Source: Haliclystus octoradiatus (taxonomy: Eukaryota; Cnidaria; Staurozoa; Stauromedusae; Haliclystidae). Taken from it: a stretch of DNA of 64,000 bases. Shown piece after piece: positions 26,791-39,500 of the stretch (the first letter of the stretch is position 1; each line of letters starts with the position of its first letter). The notes under the pieces are model-generated. The model saw only the letters and a list, made by a program, of their open reading frames with translations. It was not told where the DNA came from and made no database searches. The stretch lies in the NCBI GenBank assembly GCA_916610825.1, contig CAKAJK010000007.1, forward strand, positions 463,789 through 527,788, read 5' to 3'. The position numbers were made by a program, and so were the translations under genes.

Positions 26791-29700
26791 GATTTCCTTT
26801 GTTTAAAGTTGAAAATTTGAAACTGTTAAATAGAGGTTTTGAATACAATATTCTTGTTCAGAATTTTTCACTGATTCCAAATATACTATTTGTGAAACGA
26901 TTACGCCATTATAACTCGAGAAATTCTTGTTTTAGTTTGACGTACAAAACTTTGTTAAAATTCGAAATTTCAAAACTGTACATTTTAAACTTTTGAGAAC
27001 ATTATTCTTGTTCAGAATTTTGCACTGATTCCAAATATACTATTTGTGAAATGATTGCTCAACTATAACTCGAGTAATTAGTGTTTGAAGATTTCCCTTG
27101 TTTAAAGTTGAAAATTTGAAACTGTTAAATAGAAGTTTTGAATACAATATTCTTGTTCAGAATTTTTCACTGATTCCAAATATACTATTTGTGAAACGAT
27201 TAAGCCATTATAACTCGGGAAATTCTTGTTTTAGTTTGACGTACAAAACTTTGTTAAAATTCGAAATTTCAAAACTGTACATTTTTAACTTTTGAGAACA
27301 TTATTCTTGTTCAAAATTTTGCACTGATTCCAAATATACTATTTGTGAAATGATTGCTCAGCTATAACTCGAGTAATTCGTGTTTGAAGATTTCCTTTGT
27401 TTAAAGTTGAAAATTTGAAACTGTTAAATAGAGGTTTTGAATACAATATTCTTGTTCAGAATTTTTCACTGATTCCAAATATACTATTTGTGAAACGATT
27501 ACGCCATTATAACTCGAGAAATTCTTGTTTTAGTTTGACGTACAAAACTTTGTTAAAATTCGAAATTTCAAAACTGTACATTTTAAACTTTTGAGAACAT
27601 TATTCTTGTTCAGAATTTTGCACTGATTCCAAATATACTATTTGTGAAATGATTGCTCAACTATAACTCGAGTAATTCGTGTTTGAAGATTTCCTTTGTT
27701 TAAAGTTGAAAATTTGAAACTGTTAAATAGAAGTTTTGAATACAATATTCTTGTTCAGAATTTTTCACTGATTCCAAATATACTATTTGTGAAACGATTA
27801 CGCCATTATAACTCGAGAAATTCTTGTTTTAGCTTGACATACAAAACTTTGTTAAAATTCGAAATTTCAAAACTGTACATTTTAAACTTTTGAGAACATT
27901 ATTCTTGTTCAGAATTTTGCACTGATTCCAAATATACTATTTGTGAAATGATTGCTCAACTATAACTCGAGTAATTAGTGTTTGAAGATTTCCCTTGTTT
28001 AAAGTTGAAAATTTGAAACTGTTAAATAGAAGTTTTGAATACAATATTCTTGTTCAGAATTTTTCACTGATTCCAAATATACTATTTGTGAAACGATTAA
28101 GCCATTATAACTCGGGAAATTCTTGTTTTAGTTTGACGTACAAAACTTTGTTAAAATTCGAAATTTCAAAACTGTACATTTTTAACTTTTGAGAACATTA
28201 TTCTTGTTCAAAATTTTGCACTGATTCCAAATATACTATTTGTGAAATGATTGCTCAGCTATAACTCGAGTAATTCGTGTTTGAAGATTTCCTTTGTTTA
28301 AAGTTGAAAATTTGAAACTGTTAAATAGAGGTTTTGAATACAATATTCTTGTTCAGAATTTTTCACTGATTCCAAATTTACTATTTGTGAAACGATTACG
28401 CCATTATAACTCGAGAAATTCTTGTTTTAGTTTGACGTACAAAACTTTGTTAAAATTCGAAATTTCAAAACTGTACATTTTAAACTTTTGAGAACATTAT
28501 TCTTGTTCAGAATTTTGCAGTGATTCCAAATATACTATTTGTGAAATGATTGCTCAACTATAACTCGAGTAATTCGTGTTTGAAGATTTCCTTTGTTTAA
28601 AGTTGAAAATTTGAAACTGTTAAATAGAAGTTTTGAATACAATATTCTTGTTCAGAATTTTTCACTGATTCCAAATATACTATTTGTGAAACGATTACGC
28701 CATTATAACTCGAGAAATTCTTGTTTTAGCTTGACATACAAAACTTTGTTAAAATTCGAAATTTCAAAACTGTACATTTTAAACTTTTGAGAACATTATT
28801 CTTGTTCAGAATTTTGCACTGATTCCAAATATACTATTTGTGAAATGACTGCTCAAGTATAACTCGAGTAATTCGTGTTTGAAGATTTCCTTTGTTTAAA
28901 GTTGAAAATTTGAAACTGTAAAATAGAAGTTTTGAATACAATATTCTTGTTCAGAATTTTTCACTGATTCCAAATATACTATTTGTGAAACGATTACGCC
29001 ATTATAACTCGAGAAATTCTTGTTTTAGTTTGACATACAAAACTTTGTTAAAATTCGAAATTTCAAAACTGTACATTTTAAACTTTTGAGAAAATTATTC
29101 TTGTTCAGAATTTTGCACTGATTCCAAATATACTATTTGTGAAATGACTGCTCAACTATAACTCGAGTAATTCGTGTTTGAAGATTTCCTTTGTTTGAAG
29201 TTGAAAATTTGAAACTGTTAAATAGAAGTTTTGAATACAATATTCTTGTTCAGAATTTTTCACTGATTCCAAATATACTATTTGTGAAACGATTACGCCA
29301 TTATAACTCGAGAAATTCTTGTTTTAGTTTGACGTACAAAACTTTGTTAAAATTCGAAATTTCAAAACTGTACATTTTTAACTTTTGAGAACATTATTCT
29401 TGTTCAAAATTTTGCACTGATTCCAAATATACTATTTGTGAAATGATTGCTCAGCTATAACTCGAGTAATTCGTGTTTGAAGATTTCCTTTGTTTAAAGT
29501 TGAAAATTTGAAACTGTTAAATAGAGGTTTTGAATACAATATTCTTGTTCAGAATTTTTCACTGATTCCAAATATACTATTTGTGAAACGATTAAGCCAT
29601 TATAACTCGGGAAATTCTTGTTTTAGTTTGACGTACAAAACTTTGTTAAAATTCGAAATTTCAAAACTGTACATTTTTAACTTTTGAGAACATTATTCTT

Positions 29701-31338
29701 GTTCAAAATTTTGCACTGATTCCAAATATACTATTTGTGAAATGATTGCTCTGCTATAACTCGAGTAATTCGTGTTTGAAGATTTCCTTTGTTTAAAGTT
29801 GAAAATTTGAAACTGTTAAATAGAGGTTTTGAATACAATATTCTTGTTCAGAATTTTTCACTGATTCCAAATATACTATTTGTGAAACGATTACGCCATT
29901 ATAACTCGAGAAATTCTTGTTTTAGTTTGACGTACAAAACTTTGTTAAAATTCGAAATTTCAAAACTGTACATTTTAAACTTTTGAGAACATTATTCTTG
30001 TTCAGAATTTTGCACTGATTCCAAATATACTATTTGTGAAATGATTGCTCAACTATAACTCGAGTAATTCGTGTTTGAAGATTTCCTTTGTTTAAAGTTG
30101 AAAATTTGAAACTGTTAAATAGAAGTTTTGAATACAATATTCTTGTTCAGAATTTTTCACTGATTCCAAATATACTATTTGTGAAACGATTACGCCATTA
30201 TAACTCGAGAAATTCTTGTTTTAGCTTGACATACAAAACTTTGTTAAAATTCGAAATTTCAAAACTGTACATTTTAAACTTTTGAGAACATTATTCTTGT
30301 TCAGAATTTTGCACTGATTCCAAATATACTATTTGTGAAATGACTGCTCAAGTATAACTCGAGTAATTCGTGTTTGAAGATTTCCTTTGTTTAAAGTTGA
30401 AAATTTGAAACTGTAAAATAGAAGTTTTGAATACAATATTCTTGTTCAGAATTTTTCACTGATTCCAAATATACTATTTGTGAAACGATTACGCCATTAT
30501 AACTCGAGAAATTCTTGTTTTAGTTTGACATACAAAACTTTGTTAAAATTCGAAATTTCAAAACTGTACATTTTAAACTTTTGAGAACATTATTCTTGTT
30601 CAGAATTTTGCACTGATTCCAAATATACTATTTGTGAAATGACTGCTCAACTATAACTCGAGTAATTCGTGTTTGAAGATTTCCTTTGTTTGAAGTTGAA
30701 AATTTGAAACTGTTAAATAGAAGTTTTGAATACAATATTCTTGTTCAGAATTTTTCACTGATTCCAAATATACTATTTGTGAAACGATTACGCCATTATA
30801 ACTCGAGAAATTCTTGTTTTAGTTTGACGTACAAAACTTTGTTAAAATTCGAAATTTCAAAACTGTACATTTTAAACTTTTGAGAACATTATTCTTGTTC
30901 AGAATTTTGCACTGATTCCAAATATACTATTTGTGAAATGATTGCTCAACTATAACTCGAGTAATTCGTGTTTGAAGATTTCCTTTGTTTAAAGTTGAAA
31001 ATTTGAAACTGTTAAATAGAAGTTTTGAATACAATATTCTTGTTCAGAATTTTTCACTGATTCCAAATATACTATTTGTGAAACGATTACGCCATTATAA
31101 CTCGAGAAATTCTTGTTTTAGTTTGACGTACAAAACTTTGTTAAAATTCGAAATTTCAAAACTGTACATTTTAAACTTTTGAGAACATTATTCTTGTTCA
31201 GAATTTTGCACTGATTCCAAATATACTATTTGTGAAATGATTGCTCAACTATAACTCGAGTAATTAGTGTTTGAAGATTTCCCTTGTTTAAAGTTGAAAA
31301 TTTGAAACTGTTAAATAGAAGTTTTGAATACAATATTC

Positions 31339-31343
31339 TTGTT
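31339..31343 (+). repeat. Target-site duplication, left of LINE copy 1
   Basis: TTGTT at the end of the interrupted satellite. It is repeated at 32554-32558, where the satellite resumes in register with the same S-type subtype. This indicates a simple insertion without target loss. Confidence 0.75.
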
Positions 31344-31348
31344 TGTAG

Positions 31349-32365
31349 AATATAGAATGTAGCTTAAATTTTTTTAAAACTTATTTAATAGGTAGAAATC
31401 AAACTGTAAATATAAATAATACAAACTCTGATCTAGGTGAAATTAAATATGGCGTTCCGCAAGGGTCAATACTGGGACCACTGCTATTCTTGATCTATAT
31501 TAACGATGTATCTAAAGTTGTAAATAAATGTAAAATAAACCTATATGCTGATGATACCTTATTGTACATAGCCGATAAAGACCCCGAGATCATTAAAAAT
31601 TCACTTTCCTCTGATGTAAATAGTATTTATTCATGGCTAAACGCTAATAAACTAACTTTAAATGTACATAAAACCAACTGTATGCTAATCGGAACAAAAC
31701 AGAAAATAAATAGATACGAACCTTTACAATTAGAAATTAACAACGAAAACGGAATCATACATAATGCACCACTAATTAATTATTTAGGAGTCCGCATTGA
31801 TCCAACACTATCCTTCGATCAGCATATCGAAGCAATGATAAAGAAAATAAATAGAGGCCTAGCAGTACTAAAATTTGCACGGAAGTTTATCCCACAATAT
31901 ACAGCAAAGATGATCTTCAACACCATAGTCTTGCCACATTTCGACTACTGCGCTGTCGTATGGGGGAATTGTAAAAAACAACACATCGATCGCCTCCAGA
32001 GACTACAAAACAGAGGAATGAGGGTCATTCTCCGCTGTAATTATCGAACTCATGTCTCAGACATGCTCAACCAACTTGGTTGGCTACCAGTCAGAGACAG
32101 ACTAACTACACAACAGCTAATATTCACACATAAACTAAAATTCAATTTAGCTCCTCCCTTGCTCTCCAATTTGTTTCAAAAACCACACTCCATTAGAACA
32201 CGTGCACATTCCCACAATGACATCTACATTGAGTCAAGCCATAGACACTCATTCAAGTATGCTGGTGCTCATAAGTGGAATGACCTTCCGTCTGAGATGA
32301 AGATTGTTGCTAGTGGAACCAGTTTTAAGCATCTTCTCAAGAAGCAATTGCATAGCAAATCGTGA
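31349..32365 (+). pseudogene. LINE reverse transcriptase, C-terminal fragment
   Basis: The frame is open for 338 codons, with a TAG just upstream at 31346-31348 and no proper start. In order it shows FFKTYLIGRN, the motif-B segment GVPQGSILGPLLF (about 31452-31490), the catalytic motif YADDTLLY (about 31541-31564), and a thumb region with YLGVRIDPTLSF and LPHFDYCAVVWGN. The C-terminal tail (HKWNDLPSEM) is typical of LINE ORF2 proteins. The N-terminal endonuclease and RT motifs before B, including the motif-A aspartate, are missing because of 5' truncation. The fragment cannot be an active polymerase alone. It is identical at protein level to the copy at 34512-35528. Family assignment beyond the CR1/L2/jockey group is tentative. 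Confidence 0.93.
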
Positions 32366-32446
32366 CAAATTTTCTTTTTTTAGCCATAGACTTTATTGTA
32401 AATATTATCTATATACCAACTATAAACCTTACCTTTTATACTTATC

Positions 32447-32462
32447 GTGTACACATGTACAC
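32447..32462 (+). other. 3'-UTR hairpin of the LINE
   Basis: GTGTAC-ACAT-GTACAC is a perfect 6-bp stem with a 4-nt loop in the 3' untranslated part, about 90 bp before the tail. LINE RTs of several clades recognise a 3' stem-loop on their RNA. That role here is inference. The same hairpin is at 35610-35625. Confidence 0.5.
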
Positions 32463-32526
32463 ATATATATTATATTTGTTTCAATCAGTCCTGTGAAAAA
32501 AAGCTCCTGTAGCTTATCAGGTTCTG

Positions 32527-32552
32527 AATAAATGATGATGATGATGATGATG
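32527..32552 (+). terminator. Polyadenylation-like signal and (ATG)7 tail of LINE copy 1
   Basis: AATAAA at 32527-32532 runs directly into seven ATG units, which end at the junction with satellite. Short 3' microsatellite tails instead of poly(A) are typical of CR1/L2/RTE-like elements. Confidence 0.8.
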
Positions 32553-32553
32553 A

Positions 32554-34506
32554 TTGTTCAGAATTTTTCACTGATTCCAAATATACTATTTGTGAAACGA
32601 TTAAGCCATTATAACTCGGAAAATTCTTGTTTTAGTTTGACGTACAAAACTTTGTTAAAATTCGAAATTTCAAAACTGTACATTTTTAACTTTTGAGAAC
32701 ATTATTCTTGTTCAAAATTTTGCACTGATTCCAAATATACTATTTGTGAAATGATTGCTCAGCTATAACTCGAGTAATTCGTGTTTGAAGATTTCCTTTG
32801 TTTAAAGTTGAAAATTTGAAACTGTTAAATAGAGGTTTTGAATACAATATTCTTGTTCAGAATTTTTCACTGATTCCAAATATACTATTTGTGAAACGAT
32901 TACGCCATTATAACTCGAGAAATTCTTGTTTTAGTTTGACGTACAAAACTTTGTTAAAATTCGAAATTTCAAAACTGTACATTTTAAACTTTTGAGAACA
33001 TTATTCTTGTTCAGAATTTTGCACTGATTCCAAATATACTATTTGTGAAATGACTGCTCAAGTATAACTCGAGTAATTCGTGTTTGAAGATTTCCTTTGT
33101 TTAAAGTTGAAAATTTGAAACTGTAAAATAGAAGTTTTGAATACAATATTCTTGTTCAGAATTTTTCACTGATTCCAAATATACTATTTGTGAAACGATT
33201 ACGCCATTATAACTCGAGAAATTCTTGTTTTAGTTTGACATACAAAACTTTGTTAAAATTCGAAATTTCAAAACTGTACATTTTAAACTTTTGAGAACAT
33301 TATTCTTGTTCAGAATTTTGCACTGATTCCAAATATACTATTTGTGAAATGATTGCTCAACTATAACTCGAGTAATTAGTGTTTGAAGATTTCCCTTGTT
33401 TAAAGTTGAAAATTTGAAACTGTAAAATAGAAGTTTTGAATACAATATTCTTGTTCAGAATTTTTCACTGATTCCAAATATACTATTTGTGAAACGATTA
33501 CGCCATTATAACTCGAGAAATTCTTGTTTTAGTTTGACATACAAAACTTTGTTAAAATTCGAAATTTCAAAACTGTACATTTTAAACTTTTGAGAACATT
33601 ATTCTTGTTCAGAATTTTGCACTGATTCCAAATATACTATTTGTGAAATGACTGCTCAACTATAACTCGAGTAATTCGTGTTTGAAGATTTCCTTTGTTT
33701 GAAGTTGAAAATTTGAAACTGTTAAATAGAAGTTTTGAATACAATATTCTTGTTCAGAATTTTTCACTGATTCCAAATATACTATTTGTGAAACGATTAC
33801 GCCATTATAACTCGAGAAATTCTTGTTTTAGTTTGACGTACAAAACTTTGTTAAAATTCGAAATTTCAAAACTGTACATTTTAAACTTTTGAGAACATTA
33901 TTCTTGTTCAGAATTTTGCACTGATTCCAAATATACTATTTGTGAAACGATTACGCCATTATAACTCGAGAAATTCTTGTTTTAGCTTGACATACAAAAC
34001 TTTGTTAAAATTCGAAATTTCAAAACTGTACATTTTAAACTTTTGAGAACATTATTCTTGTTCAGAATTTTGCACTGATTCCAAATATACTATTTGTGAA
34101 ATGACTGCTCAAGTATAACTCGAGTAATTCGTGTTTGAAGATTTCCTTTGTTTAAAGTTGAAAATTTGAAACTGTTAAATAGAAGTTTTGAATACAATAT
34201 TCTTGTTCAGAATTTTTCACTGATTCCAAATATACTATTTGTGAAACGATTACGCCATTATAACTCGAGAAATTCTTGTTTTAGCTTGACATACAAAACT
34301 TTGTTAAAATTCGAAATTTCAAAACTGTACATTTTAAACTTTTGAGAACATTATTCTTGTTCAGAATTTTGCACTGATTCCAAATATACTATTTGTGAAA
34401 TGACTGCTCAAGTATAACTCGAGTAATTCGTGTTTGAAGATTTCCTTTGTTTAAAGTTGAAAATTTGAAACTGTAAAATAGAAGTTTTGAATACAATATT
34501 CTTGTT
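32554..34506. repeat. 299-bp satellite array, block 2 (between LINE copies)
   Basis: 1953 bp, equal to six monomers plus one 154-bp half unit plus 5 bp. It includes a chimeric A half at about 33350-33445. That half begins like the S-type left flank of LINE copy 1 (ATTAGTG, CCCTTG) and ends like another subtype (CTGTAAAATAG), a probable crossover or conversion product. The first ~800 bp match the right flank of LINE copy 2 at a 3163-bp offset, apart from CTCGGAAAA here versus CTCGGGAAA there. No gene. Confidence 0.95.
33901..34054. repeat. Out-of-register 154-bp half unit (A/B chimera)
   Basis: The unit begins as half A (ATTTTGCACTG) but after the shared core (33919-33947) continues as half B (GAAACGATTACGCC). 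It adds 154 bp to the 299-bp register. The switch falls inside the identity block common to both halves, as expected from misaligned recombination. Confidence 0.85.
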
Positions 34507-34511
34507 TGTAG

Positions 34512-35528
34512 AATATAGAATGTAGCTTAAATTTTTTTAAAACTTATTTAATAGGTAGAAATCAAACTGTAAATATAAATAATACAAACTCTGATCTAGG
34601 TGAAATTAAATATGGCGTTCCGCAAGGGTCAATACTGGGACCACTGCTATTCTTGATCTATATTAACGATGTATCTAAAGTTGTAAATAAATGTAAAATA
34701 AACCTATATGCTGATGATACCTTATTGTACATAGCCGATAAAGACCCCGAGATCATTAAAAATTCACTTTCCTCTGATGTAAATAGTATTTATTCATGGC
34801 TAAACGCTAATAAACTAACTTTAAATGTACATAAAACCAACTGTATGCTAATCGGAACAAAACAGAAAATAAATAGATACGAACCTTTACAATTAGAAAT
34901 TAACAACGAAAACGGAATCATACATAATGCACCACTAATTAATTATTTAGGAGTCCGCATTGATCCAACACTATCCTTCGATCAGCATATCGAAGCAATG
35001 ATAAAGAAAATAAATAGAGGCCTAGCAGTACTAAAATTTGCACGGAAGTTTATCCCACAATATACAGCAAAGATGATCTTCAACACCATAGTCTTGCCAC
35101 ATTTCGACTACTGCGCTGTCGTATGGGGGAATTGTAAAAAACAACACATCGATCGCCTCCAGAGACTACAAAACAGAGGAATGAGGGTCATTCTCCGCTG
35201 TAATTATCGAACTCATGTCTCAGACATGCTCAACCAACTTGGTTGGCTACCAGTCAGAGACAGACTAACTACACAACAGCTAATATTCACACATAAACTA
35301 AAATTCAATTTAGCTCCTCCCTTGCTCTCCAATTTGTTTCAAAAACCACACTCCATTAGAACACGTGCACATTCCCACAATGACATCTACATTGAGTCAA
35401 GCCATAGACACTCATTCAAGTATGCTGGTGCTCATAAGTGGAATGACCTTCCGTCTGAGATGAAGATTGTTGCTAGTGGAACCAGTTTTAAGCATCTTCT
35501 CAAGAAGCAATTGCATAGCAAATCGTGA
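34512..35528 (+). pseudogene. LINE reverse transcriptase, C-terminal fragment (copy 2)
   Basis: The encoded protein is identical to that of copy 1 over the C-terminal 291 residues, and the DNA around it appears identical by eye. It carries motif B, YADD and the thumb and C-terminal regions but lacks everything upstream of motif B. It is not functional alone. Complete identity between the copies implies a recent duplication, continuing homogenisation, or an assembly duplication. Confidence 0.93.
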
Positions 35529-35689
35529 CAAATTTTCTTTTTTTAGCCATAGACTTTATTGTAAATATTATCTATATACCAACTATAAACCTTACCTTTT
35601 ATACTTATCGTGTACACATGTACACATATATATTATATTTGTTTCAATCAGTCCTGTGAAAAAAAGCTCCTGTAGCTTATCAGGTTCTG

Positions 35690-35715
35690 AATAAATGATG
35701 ATGATGATGATGATG
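35690..35715 (+). terminator. Polyadenylation-like signal and (ATG)7 tail of LINE copy 2
   Basis: AATAAA followed by seven ATG units, identical to the tail at 32527-32552. Confidence 0.8.
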
Positions 35716-36558
35716 ATTGTTCAGAATTTTTCACTGATTCCAAATATACTATTTGTGAAACGATTAAGCCATTATAACTCGGGAAATTCTTGTTTTAGTT
35801 TGACGTACAAAACTTTGTTAAAATTCGAAATTTCAAAACTGTACATTTTTAACTTTTGAGAACATTATTCTTGTTCAAAATTTTGCACTGATTCCAAATA
35901 TACTATTTGTGAAATGATTGCTCAGCTATAACTCGAGTAATTCGTGTTTGAAGATTTCCTTTGTTTAAAGTTGAAAATTTGAAACTGTTAAATAGAGGTT
36001 TTGAATACAATATTCTTGTTCAGAATTTTTCACTGATTCCAAATATACTATTTGTGAAACGATTACGCCATTATAACTCGAGAAATTCTTGTTTTAGTTT
36101 GACGTACAAAACTTTGTTAAAATTCGAAATTTCAAAACTGTACATTTTAAACTTTTGAGAACATTATTCTTGTTCAGAATTTTGCACTGATTCCAAATAT
36201 ACTATTTGTGAAATGACTGCTCAAGTATAACTCGAGTAATTCGTGTTTGAAGATTTCCTTTGTTTAAAGTTGAAAATTTGAAACTGTAAAATAGAAGTTT
36301 TGAATACAATATTCTTGTTCAGAATTTTTCACTGATTCCAAATATACTATTTGTGAAACGATTACGCCATTATAACTCGAGAAATTCTTGTTTTAGTTTG
36401 ACATACAAAACTTTGTTAAAATTCGAAATTTCAAAACTGTACATTTTAAACTTTTGAGAACATTATTCTTGTTCAGAATTTTGCACTGATTCCAAATATA
36501 CTATTTGTGAAATGACTGCTCAACTATAACTCGAGTAATTCGTGTTTGAAGATTTCCT

Positions 36559-39500
36559 TTGTTTGAAGTTGAAAATTTGAAACTGTTAAATAGAAGTTTT
36601 GAATACAATATTCTTGTTCAGAATTTTTCACTGATTCCAAATATACTATTTGTGAAACGATTACGCCATTATAACTCGAGAAATTCTTGTTTTAGTTTGA
36701 CGTACAAAACTTTGTTAAAATTCGAAATTTCAAAACTGTACATTTTAAACTTTTGAGAACATTATTCTTGTTCAGAATTTTGCACTGATTCCAAATATAC
36801 TATTTGTGAAATGATTGCTCAACTATCACTCGAGTAATTCGTGTTTGAAGATTTCCTTTGTTTAAAGTTGAAAATTTGAAACTGTTAAATAGAAGTTTTG
36901 AATACAATATTCTTGTTCAGAATTTTTCACTGATTCCAAATATACTATTTGTGAAACGATTACGCCATTATAACTCGAGAAATTCTTGTTTTAGTTTGAC
37001 GTACAAAACTTTGTTAAAATTCGAAATTTCAAAACTGTACATTTTAAACTTTTGAGAACATTATTCTTGTTCAGAATTTTGCACTGATTCCAAATATACT
37101 ATTTGTGAAATGATTGCTCAACTATAACTCGAGTAATTAGTGTTTGAAGATTTCCCTTGTTTAAAGTTGAAAATTTGAAACTGTTAAATAGAAGTTTTGA
37201 ATACAATATTCTTGTTCAGAATTTTTCACTGATTCCAAATATACTATTTGTGAAACGATTAAGCCATTATAACTCGGGAAATTCTTGTTTTAGCTTGACA
37301 TACAAAACTTTGTTAAAATTCGAAATTTCAAAACTGTACATTTTAAACTTTTGAGAACATTATTCTTGTTCAGAATTTTGCACTGATTCCAAATATACTA
37401 TTTGTGAAATGATTGCTCAACTATAACTCGAGTAATTAGTGTTTGAAGATTTCCCTTGTTTAAAGTTGAAAATTTGAAACTGTTAAATAGAAGTTTTGAA
37501 TACAATATTCTTGTTCAGAATTTTTCACTGATTCCAAATATACTATTTGTGAAACGATTAAGCCATTATAACTCGGGAAATTCTTGTTTTAGTTTGACGT
37601 ACAAAACTTTGTTAAAATTCGAAATTTCAAAACTGTACATTTTTAACTTTTGAGAACATTATTCTTGTTCAAAATTTTGCACTGATTCCAAATATACTAT
37701 TTGTGAAATGATTGCTCAGCTATAACTCGAGTAATTCGTGTTTGAAGATTTCCTTTGTTTAAAGTTGAAAATTTGAAACTGTTAAATAGAGGTTTTGAAT
37801 ACAATATTCTTGTTCAGAATTTTTCACTGATTCCAAATATACTATTTGTGAAACGATTACGCCATTATAACTCGAGAAATTCTTGTTTTAGTTTGACGTA
37901 CAACACTTTGTTAAAATTCGAAATTTCAAAACTGTACATTTTAAACTTTTGAGAACATTATTCTTGTTCAGAATTTTGCACTGATTCCAAATATACTATT
38001 TGTGAAATGATTGCTCAACTATAACTCGAGTAATTCGTGTTTGAAGATTTCCTTTGTTTAAAGTTGAAAATTTGAAACTGTTAAATAGAAGTTTTGAATA
38101 CAATATTCTTGTTCAGAATTTTTCACTGATTCCAAATATACTATTTGTGAAACGATTACGCCATTATAACTCGAGAAATTCTTGTTTTAGCTTGACATAC
38201 AAAACTTTGTTAAAATTCGAAATTTCAAAACTGTACATTTTAAACTTTTGAGAACATTATTCTTGTTCAGAATTTTGCACTGATTCCAAATATACTATTT
38301 GTGAAATGACTGCTCAAGTATAACTCGAGTAATTCGTGTTTGAAGATTTCCTTTGTTTAAAGTTGAAAATTTGAAACTGTAAAATAGAAGTTTTGAATAC
38401 AATATTCTTGTTCAGAATTTTTCACTGATTCCAAATATACTATTTGTGAAACGATTACGCCATTATAACTCGAGAAATTCTTGTTTTAGTTTGACATACA
38501 AAACTTTGTTAAAATTCGAAATTTCAAAACTGTACATTTTAAACTTTTGAGAACATTATTCTTGTTCAGAATTTTGCACTGATTCCAAATATACTATTTG
38601 TGAAATGACTGCTCAACTATAACTCGAGTAATTCGTGTTTGAAGATTTCCTTTGTTTGAAGTTGAAAATTTGAAACTGTTAAATAGAAGTTTTGAATACA
38701 ATATTCTTGTTCAGAATTTTTCACTGATTCCAAATATACTATTTGTGAAACGATTACGCCATTATAACTCGAGAAATTCTTGTTTTAGTTTGACGTACAA
38801 AACTTTGTTAAAATTCGAAATTTCAAAACTGTACATTTTAAACTTTTGAGAACGTTATTCTTGTTCAGAATTTTGCACTGATTCCAAATATACTATTTGT
38901 GAAATGATTGCTCAACTATAACTCGAGTAATTAGTGTTTGAAGATTTCCCTTGTTTAAAGTTGAAAATTTGAAACTGTTAAATAGAAGTTTTGAATACAA
39001 TATTCTTGTTCAGAATTTTTCACTGATTCCAAATATACTATTTGTGAAACGATTAAGCCATTATAACTCGGGAAATTCTTGTTTTAGTTTGACGTACAAA
39101 ACTTTGTTAAAATTCGAAATTTCAAAACTGTACATTTTTAACTTTTGAGAACATTATTCTTGTTCAAAATTTTGCACTGATTCCAAATATACTATTTGTG
39201 AAATGATTGCTCAGCTATAACTCGAGTAATTCGTGTTTGAAGATTTCCTTTGTTTAAAGTTGAAAATTTGAAACTGTTAAATAGAGGTTTTGAATACAAT
39301 ATTCTTGTTCAGAATTTTTCACTGATTCCAAATATACTATTTGTGAAACGATTACGCCATTATAACTCGAGAAATTCTTGTTTTAGTTTGACGTACAAAA
39401 CTTTGTTAAAATTCGAAATTTCAAAACTGTACATTTTAAACTTTTGAGAACATTATTCTTGTTCAGAATTTTGCACTGATTCCAAATATACTATTTGTGA

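Larger units (their letters stand above)
1..31343. repeat. 299-bp satellite array, block 1
   Basis: Continuous head-to-tail tandem array with a 299-bp period, about 105 units by length. Landmarks such as the B-half core and the A-half 'TTTGTTTAAAG' segment recur at exactly 299, 598 or 897 bp steps. Monomers fall into recognisable subtypes, told apart by short diagnostic differences: GACATAC or GACGTAC, ATTACGCC or ATTAAGCC, CTGTTAAATAG or CTGTAAAATAG, TTTGAAG or TTTAAAG, CATTTTAAAC or CATTTTTAAC. No gene is visible in the block. Each monomer has a 65-codon open stretch, but it begins with TTG and contains no ATG. A subtype change occurs near 20.0 kb: units rich in GAGGTTTTGAAT and CATTTTTAAC appear to the right of it. 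Register is perfect except for a 1-bp deletion near 21107. Confidence 0.98.
31344..32553 (+). mobile_element. 5'-truncated non-LTR retrotransposon (LINE) fragment, copy 1
   Basis: A 1210-bp insertion in a satellite B half. The 5' end is truncated inside the RT domain. The 3' end has AATAAA followed by seven ATG repeats. The flanks carry a 5-bp duplication. These are the marks of target-primed reverse transcription by a LINE. The coded C-terminal RT region resembles the CR1/L2/jockey group; the exact clade is not certain from sequence alone. Composition is clearly unlike the satellite. The fragment is recent or well conserved, because its reading frame is open from five bases after the truncation point to the natural stop. 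Confidence 0.92.
34507..35716 (+). mobile_element. 5'-truncated LINE fragment, copy 2
   Basis: Same 1210-bp fragment as 31344-32553, at a constant 3163-bp offset. It has the same 5' truncation point, the same TTGTT on both sides (34502-34506, 35717-35721) and the same (ATG)7 tail. The 3' satellite flank is homologous for about 800 bp. The 5' flank is a different monomer subtype (GACTGCTCAAG, CTGTAAAATAG instead of the S type). The copy is best explained as a segmental duplication of copy 1 by unequal exchange within the array, not as independent retrotransposition. Confidence 0.92.

Noticed and set aside
1..31343. CENP-B box in the satellite
   Set aside because: No match to the TTCG....A..CGGG pattern was seen. 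CTCGGG occurs in S-type B halves but without the required TTCG spacing.
32304..32531. 75-codon frame overlapping the LINE end (also at 35467-35694)
   Set aside because: Out-of-frame overlap of the RT C-terminus and 3' UTR with no similarity to a known protein.
34507..35716. LINE copy 2 as an independent insertion at a preferred target
   Set aside because: Identical truncation point and tail length plus ~800 bp of matching 3' flank make duplication far more likely.
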